64,000 bases of DNA from the NCBI GenBank assembly GCA_008508345.1, contig QNGE01001226.1, forward strand, positions 31,432 through 95,431. The letters are read 5' to 3'. Each line of letters opens with the position of its first letter. The stretch's first letter is position 1. The notes under the pieces were generated by a model. The model was not told where the DNA came from and searched no databases. It was given only the letters and a program-made list of their open reading frames with translations. The translations under genes were made by a program, and so were the position numbers. Source of the stretch: Paragonimus westermani (lineage: Eukaryota > Platyhelminthes > Trematoda > Plagiorchiida > Troglotrematidae). Positions 1 through 9,255 of the stretch are shown here, one piece after another.

Positions 1-2053
1 TAGACTAATAATGTGTGCACTGATCACGTTTGATTTGTGCCTCGCATTAGAATTTCACAGTTTGCATACTGGCGTTATTTATTCTTACACATATTATCTG
101 GGACTATTCGGTTTGATTCACGTTAAGAGTGATTTTATGATTCCATATACCGTTGGCATTATACTCCTTCCTGTGGTCGTAAGTGGCTGTAAATATGGCT
201 GAAATGTGTTGTGAATCAGAGTGCACGGCACGAAACATGCCATGACGTATTTTATTGCATCATTGTGATTACTTACTATGGGCCGCTAAATATAACGTCA
301 AATCCGAACCACAGAACTAACTACGATTAATTATCTTGTTTTCCTCGTTTAGGTATGATTCGATTGTCCTAGCAGTCAGACAGTCTCCCGCGGCACAAAT
401 TGGACACCTTGATTTTAATGCCTCTATTTTCTGGAATATTATGGCCTGGTGGTGTTCTGTAGAGATATACGTATAAAACCATGTTTACTAAATATTTATA
501 GTATATGTGATCATTGGTATACAAGTATATGTGTATGTATGTATGTTCATATGTCATAGCAGAGTGACAGACTGCCACGATTGTTAAATAACAGATAAAC
601 TAGAAAATGTATAAATTATTTGTAGTTCGTTTCGTCTTCTGGATTTGTCACGACATACCGTGAGCGACTTAGCGTTTCAGGGATATGTAGCTGTACGTGA
701 ATACCTATGAATACATTCATGTGTACACATAGTGGATGGTAATACCAACTTGTATGGTACCTTGAAACATAATGTTTTCCGATACACATCCCCAAGTCCA
801 CGTTTTAGACTGAACTGTTGCTTTCTTGTTCGGACTCATCATGAGAGTGAAACACGAACCGGTAATTTTTAATGACTGAAGCTGAGTGGCTCGAACTAAG
901 GGAACACTGAGCATACGGTGGTGAAACCTTTATTTGTTGAAACTTAATTTTTTGATTCATTTCACTGACACAATATGACGATCGGACACTGAAGTTCCAT
1001 TGTGACCATACGCATCCCCAACGAATCTCGTCCCTTTGTCTTATCTCTTTGAAGAGAGGTCTGCAATTGCTTTCTGTTGTTCTTTGTAGCATATTTCCTC
1101 GATAGTTAGTCACTTCGAATATTACTTCCCTCCATAGTTCACCTGTTGGAACTTTTGACCTATCTTTAAGGTCACTTTGGGATGTTTGGTGGAATACTTA
1201 GATAGTTTTCTCTTCAACTGATCATCTGATGATCTGTGAAGATCGTTTAAAATGAGGTGATTAGGGTAAGTTGTGTGTGGTACACAATGAATCTCGCCCG
1301 AAGACAGTCGTGCTAATGCAATGGTTAACTGAAATCATTAGTTAATCACACATTTGCTTATAGACAGCGCTGTTATTGAAGAAATTCAGCTCACTTATAT
1401 CGGTGGCCACGAAATATTTTTGATAGTTTTACTGAAAAATCTCTGGTCGATTGTCAAATCCTCATGATAATAGTGTATATGAAAGCAAGCATATGTTTAT
1501 ATTGTGCTGTCATAAGAAGTCAACAGTGTCTGAATATTGGATGGTTAATAGTTGTGCTTTTGAAGTCGCATAGTTTGATTCGATTTCTCGTGAAATACGG
1601 AAATGTATTTTGGATGACACTATAACGGAAAGGACTAACCCTTCGGATAGAGACACTCGCATGACAAAAATGCTTATGAATGCATGGCTGTTAGTTTGTC
1701 CAGGAAAAGCAGACGGTACTTGTTACCCACTGAGATGATCACTCACATTCGTCCATCGTCTTAACGGACTCAGTGGATTTTTCAAGACAGAATAATTCAT
1801 TTTTTGCGACAGTTTTATGCTTACTGCCTCATACTAACTCGTAATCTTACGATTAATTGCGGTAGATTGTTTGGAAAAGCATTCTGTCTACTTCTAACTG
1901 AAGAGGATTCCATAGTTCCCTTCGGATAACTTCGAAGGTGAATGATTTTTTCTGGAAATATCCGAATATTCGTTCCGGGTTGGTTATCTCTCACTTCGCC
2001 CACCTGTCTTTTGCCGGGCATGCTGAACGCAGTAATGATGCTATGTAATCAGC
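1..2053. other. Stretch with no recognised gene
   Basis: No conserved domain, RNA gene or repeat family is recognisable here. The longest open frame is about 100 codons (minus strand, 805-1113); its translation is not similar to any family I know, and a frame of this length is expected by chance in sequence of this composition. It could be intergenic or intronic. Confidence 0.6.
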
Positions 2054-2055
2054 AC

Positions 2056-2093
<38 letters not shown>

Positions 2094-2095
2094 GT
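2054..2095. repeat. (TA)18 microsatellite inside a perfect palindrome
   Basis: Eighteen TA units run from 2057 to 2092, flanked by ACG on the left and CGT on the right, so the whole 42-bp block is its own reverse complement. It lies about 200 bp beyond the 3' end of the minus-strand LINE. Long TA palindromes can extrude as cruciforms and are length-variable. Confidence 0.95.
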
Positions 2096-2309
2096 AGAGG
2101 TATACAGAGACCGTAAGGCGTAGATGCAGCCTATTCGTTTGTTCATTTACGAAAGCTTTCAGCCTGACCAGAAAGTACTGTGGATCATGCGGCTGCTCAC
2201 GTCAGCAGTGACGTGTAACATCCTAGAAGAAGAAATTAATATGCCATAAATTAATGAAAGGATACTAAACGGAAGAACTGGATATGATGCGAATGTAGGT
2301 GTGCCATCG

Positions 2310-2900
2310 ACTACAGCACATCGCCATCTCCGATATCACTTCAAACCAGTGATTTGAATGATGACGATGTCCAGATCCATACAGGTGACATCTATCCACT
2401 TTGCTCAATGGAGCGGTAGGGTTCTTCATTTTTCGCGACCACCTTTTTGCTTGACCACCACACGGTTTTACCCAACTGATGGTGATCACGGTATGTAAAA
2501 GTTGATATGGTAAACTTTCAGCTGGCATGTACTGTATGTGGTCCAACTACCGCAGCCTACGTGGCGTGATTCGTTAACTAATTCATCGCGCATCGCAAAC
2601 ATTCTGCATTACATCTCGACGAACTATCATGTTGCTCAAACGACTATCCCATTTGTTGTGGGCTAATTGGGGGAGACATCGGTGGTCAGATAAATCAAGC
2701 CTGTTAACTTATTCGTTTTGAACAGGCCACGATTCTAAACTACAGAGCAAAACAGGACGCATAGAAGCACTGCATATTCTTCACTCAGCGGACACTTCTT
2801 CAAAATGACAAATGACGCAGGCTGACAAAGATAACGCCTGCTTTTTTGTTCTGGCTGATACCTTAGCAGCGATAATGCAGTTTGATGCGATAGTGTCAAG
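2310..2900 (-). pseudogene. LINE copy A, post-RT and C-terminal region
   Basis: Minus-strand translation gives, in order, LESWPVQNE (about 2712-2740), DHRCLPQLAHNKWDSRLS (about 2640-2690), GGQAKRWSRKMK (about 2425-2465) and NHWFEVISEMA (about 2325-2360). These match the LLYGSETWPLR, HRCLRSIARIGW and MTWRRKMK segments of copy B and the typical end of trematode RTE-like proteins. Several frame changes and stops separate the blocks. It shows that copy A reaches its natural 3' end and was not cut off by the 5' truncation usual for LINEs. Confidence 0.7.
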
Positions 2901-2907
2901 TATGTGT

Positions 2908-3420
2908 TCACAGTCTCAAGCGAACTAGTTGTAAGCAGGGGGAATACTTCAATCTGGCAACAACACTGCAATTTGAAGGTGCAGAACGAATTCCATACAA
3001 ACCAGCCCAGCCACTCACCTTATTCAGCATGGCCCGCACGTCTTTCTCAGAGGGACTAAGTAAGACAGTATCATTCTCATACTCCATGTCGATCAACCTA
3101 ACGCTAGGCAGTTCAACACAAATCTGACTGGACTTCGCAGGCACACTTTGAAGAATGTCGTCGACGACGAAGTTGAACAGGAAAGAAGAAATTAGATACT
3201 CCTGAAGAACACCTCTGCGAGTGCTGAACGCCCGGGACAGCTGTCTATAGACCCTCACTGTTCTTGGAGAGTAGATATAGAGTGGTTCCATTAGGCTTAC
3301 GTATCTCGCAGGAAATCTCTTACGGAAAACGCAATTCCAGAGGACGTTATGGGCGACCGAATCGAAAACGGCCTTAGGTCTGAAAGACTACGACCGTCGG
3401 CTGTCTATACGAGTACCGAT
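2908..3420 (-). pseudogene. LINE copy A reverse transcriptase core
   Basis: A minus-strand frame covers the palm of a LINE reverse transcriptase. Motif A reads KAVFDSVAH (about 3348-3374), where active copies have DxKAAFDSV. Motif B reads GVLQEYLISSFLFNFVV, where active copies have GVRQGCPxSPxLFNFV. Motif C reads MEYENDTVLL (about 3060-3087), where active copies have YADD. The second half of the block ends in a recognisable SAPSNC, a form of the APSKC motif. Loss of the first catalytic aspartate (ND for DD) means it cannot polymerise. Identification rests on the order and spacing of the three motifs. Confidence 0.8.
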
Positions 3421-3639
3421 GCTCCAAGATTCGTTGCTGGATAAAAATGTGATCAACACACCGACGACTGAACCGGAATCCTGTCTATTCTTCACGTACA
3501 TGACCTAATCTGGGTATAGTGAGCTGACGCAATATAAAACCAGAGCATAACTTGGATGGAACGGACATTAGGCTGATGTGTCTGTGGTTGTCTCATAGAT
3601 TTCAGGCTCCCTTTATCAAAACGGGAATTACTGGTTATA

Positions 3640-4260
3640 AACACCAATCACGAGGTACTTCTCCAGCTTTTCAAACCTTCTCAAACAGTCCCGTCAGCTC
3701 TGGTGTTATCTTTTGAAAGAGAAGAAGGGAGGGGATCTGGTTTAGGACCCGTGTTACTCTCCGATGAATTATGCTCCAGGGCCACTTCTGTTACCGACAA
3801 GGGGCCATCTGGAACGCAATGGCTGACCCGTCGGGTCCCGTCGTCTCCATGTGAACTGTTTCTCAAAATGTTCAGCCCACCTGTCAAATCAACGTGATTG
3901 ACTGGTGACAAGTGAGACATTTTTATCACGTGTTCTCATCTACAACCTGACGGTCAGTACATTCACGGATCAGGAAAAAACCATTTTGTCTTTCTCAGAC
4001 AAAAAGGTCATTTCCACCTTCTTCGACTGTTCGACCAGTTGGTGCTTATGGTTTTTGGACAAGCTTTTAGTCAACGTGCACTTGAATTCTCAACGGTCGT
4101 CATCATATTCAGAGCCAAGTTCAGCCAAGGCACGCTTGCGTATGAGGTGGACAGACGATACAGACTTTAGTTCTGGCCCAAAAGCACAGCTCCCTTGGAA
4201 CACACCTCTTCAAAACAAGCTATCAAAACTGCCACGATGTTTTCTCAGTGTTCACTAGGT
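3640..4260 (-). pseudogene. LINE copy A connector between endonuclease and RT
   Basis: On the minus strand this holds the region before the RT fingers. The block FDRWAEHFEKQF (near 3870-3900) corresponds to LERWTEHFEGQF in copy B at about 7540. Frames change at least twice and stops are frequent. The open frames on the plus strand here (3703-3897, 3905-4258) are antisense shadows. Confidence 0.6.
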
Positions 4261-4699
4261 TCTCGCGCTTACTTGTAAGTATTCTTCACACTTTCTTCGC
4301 TCGGATGCCAGTTAGGTATTCTCTACTTAGGTACATATTGACATCTTGACAAACGACAAAACAAAACAGGCAAGCACATTAGCATGCTCCCCTCCAGGTG
4401 ATTGCTGTGATATGTGCGACATTATTCTGGGCTGCGCCACCAGCAACTAACTGATGTACGGTCAGGTTGTGTCGATGGCTGAGAAACACAGGACGGTCTC
4501 AGTACGACATAATGCATTTTCCCACATTACAACTCGACAAGCTTAATGTGCAGACTGTTGTGTACTCATCAAGGCCGCCTGTTTGCCCCACACTCGTGCC
4601 AAGACTCAAGCTGCGTTCTGATTGGTCGCGCCCTCAACGCCCAACGCCTCATTCATCCACTCGCTTAAAAATGACGCTAACGCTTGTAAATGTGACTCT

Positions 4700-5375
4700 A
4701 TGGTTTTTATTTCTCTGGGGTGATGTTCTCTCTGACGTAGTTGCAGCCTGTAAGGATTGTTGATTGAACCCGATTAGACATGCAACACAGGCAGTGGGAG
4801 GCGCACAGTTGAATCAGTCTTTGGCGACTCTCAGTACTTTGTGCCGGAACACTGAACACATCACTCCGCCGGTTCTCCTCGGGAGAGAGATGACCAAGCT
4901 GAGGATTCAAATCCCCCTTCAGTGTGATGTCAGATTGTTTTGTGTGCTTCCGAAGGTCAACGAGGGCGTCATAGAAAGAAACCTTGGTAGCATCCAAACA
5001 ACCGTCTGTTGAAGCGTAAACTGACATAATGAATACGCAACGCTTTCTGATTTGCGTTGACAGACTTTAACAGATGAATTGAGACTGGCTGTACACAGGC
5101 GACTTTTCACTGGGATCTAATCGAGCAAACACTGATCTGCTGTGGAACTCACGGCGATTTCCATCCTAGCATGGCCTCATCAGATACTCGACAGAAAAGC
5201 GCTTGGTGTGTGAGTTATCTAGAGGTGAACTCAAATTGGTAACGGTGGTAGAGTCGTAAACTAGCGTTTCTGACGCATAACACAGATCGCTCCAGACTTC
5301 AGACAGTACTCGCTAGGGCCGCTTGCTGATCGATTTGTCTGAGAGTGTGGACAATGAAGTCGCCAATGACTACCA
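4700..5375 (-). pseudogene. LINE copy A endonuclease domain
   Basis: Minus-strand translation begins near 5370 with DFIVHTLRQIDQQAALA, matching AFNVRTLKQIGQQAALA of copy B. It continues to an uninterrupted 106-codon stretch (4707-5027) containing DATKVSFYDALVDL and the GDLNPQLGHL block, equivalent to the D-x-N catalytic motif (GDMNAQVGRL in copy B). This is the apurinic/apyrimidinic-type endonuclease that nicks target DNA in LINE retrotransposition. The N-terminal half carries several stops, and the terminal SDH motif was not found. Confidence 0.72.
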
Positions 5376-5719
5376 TTTATCCCCGCCAAAGAATAGAGGA
5401 CAGATAAGTTGTAGAAGGAAGAAAAGTAGACGAAGAAACTCGTGATGGGTGAACAATGTCACTGTTGGGAGAACGATAGCTTCTGATGATTCCCGGTCGT
5501 TTGTGTTGGAGCAGTGACTTAACTCGAAAAACCCCACCCCGGGTTCCTGACCCAAAATTCCGACGTACAAACTACCGTGAAGTACTTGTACTTGAAGATC
5601 ACATCCGCAACCAACGATTCAATATTTTGGCTCATTTGGCGTTGAGAGTCTTACCTAATCTGAGAGTGTCGTGAACAAAATATTGACTACTGATTATGAT
5701 CACTGTTGCTTACGGAAAA

Positions 5720-6027
5720 TACAGGTAGAGGTCTGACAAACCACAGTCTCCTGGTCCTCCAGGTTGGGGGTTGGAAGATGGTTGGCATCTCTCCCCGAAA
5801 AACGTAACATTTTTGGTACACCGCCACTCACCCGCTGCCTTGCGGTACAGGCTATTGAGCCAAAGGCTTTGGTTGAGAACCCTAATCGTTCTCCTGCCTA
5901 GGTCTGGGCGTCCTGGCAGTATCTCAGCCCACACACAACTAAGAATCCGCACAACATAAACAATTCCATACTGCATCGGCCGTCTCGCAGTATAAACTGT
6001 GTCGCCCTATCTGCTGCATACAGCAGG
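5720..6027 (+). other. LINE copy B 5' untranslated region
   Basis: About 300 bp between the head-to-head junction and the endonuclease reading frame, richer in GC than the surroundings. LINEs carry internal promoters here, but no core promoter element stands out. Open frames on the minus strand in this block are not conserved. The exact 5' end is not defined by a target duplication. Confidence 0.55.
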
Positions 6028-7059
6028 GTGGATAGACGAAAACATGCTACTGCTGACCCCTCCCCCACTGTCTTATCAAATTTAGCTCTCGGGCACCTCC
6101 CGATTCCCAATTCTGATAACTTCTCTGCAGGTCCCACAGCAGATATAATTAATCGTAGAAACACTGTGCCGATAAGTCCCAGCTCTCGCCACTCAGTCTC
6201 AGACCTCCTTCGACCTGTGCTTCGACCTAGAACTCAAATTAATATAGGTGCCTTCAACGTTCGTACTCTGAAACAGATAGGTCAACAGGCTGCTCTCGCA
6301 CGAACGTTGGACTCGCTACATATCGATGTTTGCTGTATTTCGGAGACTAGAATCCACGACAGTAGTCAACGTATGGAATTAACAGCACCTGCACTTTCTA
6401 CCCGATACTGGTTATACACCTCAGGTGACTCTCCGGCCGCCGTCACCGGTCAAGCTGGAGTAGGTATAGTCCTCAGCACGACGGCCGCAGCCGCATTGCT
6501 AGATTGGATTCCTGTGAATAGTAGACTTTGTGCCGTCCGCTTGGCAGGTTCTGCTAGGGTCAGTTCTAGACGCAAAACCGTCAGAAATCTTCTCGTTGTG
6601 TCTGCTTATGCTCCAACTGACTGTAGTGAGGTCGGCGTCAAGGACGTCTTTTATTCGGATCTGGCCGCTCTCCTCCTGTCGACACATGGTGGTTCTGATA
6701 TAGTCATTCTGCTCGGAGATATGAACGCCCAGGTCGGCCGCCTTGGTGAGGCCGAATCTCGTCTAGGTGGCAGGTTTGGGATAGCATCACCTCGCTCGGA
6801 CAATGGCGGGCGACTGTTGCAGCTGTGCGCTGAACATAGGCTGTTTTTAGCCAACATTGGTTTTAGACATCGTGCGCGTCATTGGTATACTTGGCGCCCT
6901 CCCTCTCTGAATCAGACCTGGTCTCAGATAGACCACATAGCTGTTAGTTGTAGGTGGCGGGGTTCCATACAGGACTTTCGTTCTTATTGGAGCACGTACC
7001 TAGATTCAGATCATGTGCTGGTCCGTTGTCGTTTTGAATTCACTTTCGCTAAGCAATGA
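6028..7059 (+). pseudogene. LINE copy B endonuclease domain (343 codons open)
   Basis: The first part of the element's polyprotein, an apurinic-type endonuclease that nicks the target strand to prime reverse transcription. All hallmark motifs are present: AFNVRTL near 6250, the catalytic-glutamate motif SETRI near 6342, VSAYAPTD near 6600, GDMNAQVGRL near 6715, QIDHIAVS near 6925 and the terminal SDHVLV near 7005. The frame runs open for 343 codons and is closed by TGA at 7057-7059; the next segment continues in the same frame, so this is a nonsense change and not the natural end. ATG 6028 is the first in frame, but the true start could be upstream. The domain itself may still be intact. Confidence 0.88.
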
Positions 7060-8141
7060 CCTCACTGGCAGCAACGATTGGCGTTGGAGAAACTGATAAT
7101 ACCGTCGGTGAAGTATAAGTATCAAACAAGCTCAGACATCTGCTTTACAAATTCTCACTCCAAAGATCTCAATTGCTGCTGGACTCAAGCCATTCGTGAA
7201 GCAGGTAGTGTGGAATGCGGCACGGGGGTACATGGAATGAACAAACATTGGGTTTCGGAGAAAACCCTGGAGTTGTTAGAAGCCAGACGGAACATGCGTT
7301 CTTGCAGTTCATATAACAAATGTAGAAGAGATGTACGTAGTAAACTGAAACGTAGCCTACAGGCTGATCGTGAGGCTTGGTTATTGGGAAGAGTTGAGGA
7401 AATGGAGACGGCTTTTGCTTCAGGAAACATTGTTGAACTGTTCAACCTTATCCGTGCGACTGGTCCCAGGCACTCGTCTGTCAGTGAAGCTATCAGCGAG
7501 ACAGATGGCACACACATCTACAATAAGTCCAGAAGGTTAGAGCGGTGGACGGAACACTTTGAGGGTCAATTTAACTGGCCTCCTGCTTCTACCGCGTTGC
7601 CGCCACAAACTTGTGATGTAGTGCCCTGGTCGGTAGACTTGAAACCGCCCACTGAGACTGAGGTCCGCAATTACATTGTGGCTCTCAAGCGTAGTAAGGC
7701 TGCTGGTCCAGATGACGTCGTGCCGGTACGTTTCAAAGAAGGGGGAGAGGCGTTAGCAAAAGCTTTGATTCATTTGTTCCAACTTGTGTGGACAAGGGAC
7801 GCTATCCCACCGAGTTGGGGTCACTAGATAATAGTCCCTATATTCAAGAAACGTACCAGGAGCTCTTGCGAAAACCATAGAGGAAATAGTTTGATCCCAG
7901 TCATTTCTAGGGTTGTAGCACCCATTATACTTCGCCGACTCACTGCAGCTCGGGAGGTAAACATTAGGGAGGAACAGGCAGGGTTTCGCCCCGGGCGGGG
8001 ATGTGTAGATCACATTTTTGCTGTTCGTCTAATTCTGGAGCAGCGTCATGTGTACCACCGGCCAACAATTCTTGTATTTCTCGACTATAAAGGTGCGTTC
8101 AATTCAGTGGATCGATCTACACTTTTAGAGTCGTTCAACCG
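7060..8141 (+). pseudogene. LINE copy B connector and RT N-terminal half
   Basis: Continues in the endonuclease frame. It contains LERWTEHFEGQF (about 7540), KRSKAAGPDDVVPVRF (about 7690), the block PIFKKRTRSSCENHRG (about 7840), EEQAGFRPGRGC (about 7970) and RT motif A, FLDYKGAFNSVDR (about 8076-8115). An in-frame TAG at 7825-7827 interrupts it just before the PIFKK block. At about 8142 the frame breaks: comparison with related proteins suggests loss of roughly 14 bases (the GVPRK segment) between CGCAAAG and TACGTG. Motif A keeps the first catalytic aspartate. Confidence 0.85.
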
Positions 8142-8142
8142 C

Positions 8143-9025
8143 AAAGTACGTGAACATACTGTCGGCACTCTATTCCCATACTTCAGCTCAGGTTAGGGTT
8201 TACGGTGAGCAGTCTGACAGTTTCAGCACCATGAGCGGCGTACGCCAAGGCTGTCCGCTGTCACCACTTTTGTTTAGTTTCGTCATAGTCGAAATAATGG
8301 AGGATTGTCTCCGACACTCACAAGATGCCGGCACGGACCTCCTACCTGGTGAAAGAATGACTGATTTTGGTTATGCTGACGACAAGGTGTTGCTGTTTGA
8401 CAACTTTCAAAAAGCACAAGCAATGCTAGACGCCATTTCGCCTTCCACGAGATGCTTCGGAATGCGCTTTGCTGCCTCAAAATGCAAAGTGCTGCTGCCT
8501 GATTTCTGTGACCACGTAGATTTGATGTTAGATACTGTAGTCATGTAGGTTGTTGACCGGTTTGTATACCTGGGAAGCTGCACCAGCGGCGGCGGCGGCG
8601 GCGGCGGCGGGGGTGTGGGGAATGAAATAGAAGCGCGCATCTCTAAAGCTAGGACGATATTCGCTAATCCGGGGCATCTCTGGCAACAGAGAGGTATTTC
8701 TCTGAAGCTAAAAGGTCGCGTATATAAGACAACGGTGAGAGCCGTATTACTTTACGGCAGCGAGACCTGGCCGCTCAGGTTAGAAGACGTGAACCGTCTT
8801 CAAGTATTTGCCCACCGATGTCTGCGCTCAATCGCTCGTATCGGGTGGCACCAGCGTGTAAGTAACGAGGAGGTTAGAAAGCGGGTGTTTGGTAGCGATT
8901 GTCAGACGAGTTATTTTGTCCAGTCTCTACGTTTGCACAGGGTTAGATGGTTAGGTCATGTACTAATGATGCCAGCTAGTCGTCTTCCACATCGAGCATT
9001 GTTCGCTGACTCCGCGACCGACTAG
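8143..9025 (+). pseudogene. LINE copy B RT C-terminal half and thumb
   Basis: Shifted by one frame from the preceding part. It contains YVN-like NILSALYSHTSAQVRVYG, motif B SGVRQGCPLSPLLFSF (about 8235), motif C FGYADDKVLL (about 8365) with the catalytic YADD intact, and FAASKCKVLL. A TAG at 8546-8548 falls just before VVDRFVYLGS. Downstream, VRAVLLYGSETWPLR, HRCLRSIARIGWHQR and RVRWLGHVLMM are the conserved post-RT blocks. A TAG at 9023-9025 ends this stretch, and a degraded C-terminus (MTWRRKMKSFL) follows in the same frame to about 9150. Confidence 0.88.
8587..8613 (+). repeat. (CGG)n expansion inside the LINE RT frame
   Basis: A pure run of CGG/GGC triplets codes for about nine glycines between YLGSCTS and GNEIEARISKA. 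Related elements have only a few residues here, so the run looks like a microsatellite that expanded after insertion without breaking the frame. Confidence 0.9.
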
Positions 9026-9154
9026 TGTAAGTTTCGAGGTTGTCAGATAATGACCTGGCGTAGGAAAATGAAGTCGTTCCTATATGGGGTTTGCTTTTTC
9101 TTCATGGTTGTGTGGCAGTTAAGCAATAGTGTGAACCACAGATATATTGCTGTC

Positions 9155-9165
9155 TATGATGATGA

Positions 9166-9255
<90 letters not shown>
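9155..9255 (+). repeat. LINE copy B 3' tail, (ATG)n(TTG)n(ATG)n
   Basis: A few GAT/ATG units, about eleven TTG units to 9196, then about nineteen GAT units to 9255. It immediately follows the degraded C-terminal codons of the LINE and marks the 3' end of the element. Confidence 0.92.

Larger units (their letters stand above)
2270..5400 (-). mobile_element. Degenerate RTE-like LINE (copy A), near full length
   Basis: A non-LTR retrotransposon remnant readable on the minus strand from about 5400 down to about 2300. In order it has an endonuclease/exonuclease/phosphatase-type domain, a connector, reverse transcriptase and a C-terminal region. Translated pieces line up collinearly with the better preserved copy B at 5.7-9.26 kb, so the two belong to one clade; this clade is abundant in trematodes. 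The copy is full of stops and frameshifts and its RT catalytic motif is mutated, so it is dead. It sits head to head with copy B (5' ends facing, about 300 bp apart). Boundaries are approximate because no poly(A) or target duplication could be fixed. Confidence 0.85.
5720..9255 (+). mobile_element. RTE-like LINE (copy B), full length, broken
   Basis: A plus-strand non-LTR retrotransposon of about 3.5 kb: a 5' untranslated region from about 5720, one long reading frame from 6028, and a 3' tail of (TTG)n(ATG)n ending at 9255. Microsatellite tails of this kind are usual for RTE-clade elements in place of poly(A). Almost the whole protein is readable, with stops at 7057, 7825, 8546 and 9023 and one frameshift near 8142. 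It is much better preserved than copy A, so it inserted later. The 5' region contains the CTGGTCCTCCAGGTTGGGGG motif that I associate with trematode elements of this type. Confidence 0.9.

Noticed and set aside
5160..5200. Hammerhead-like CTGATGAGGCC...GGAAATC on the minus strand
   Set aside because: It lies inside the LINE copy A endonuclease, lacks a proper stem II/GAAA junction and has no cleavage triplet.
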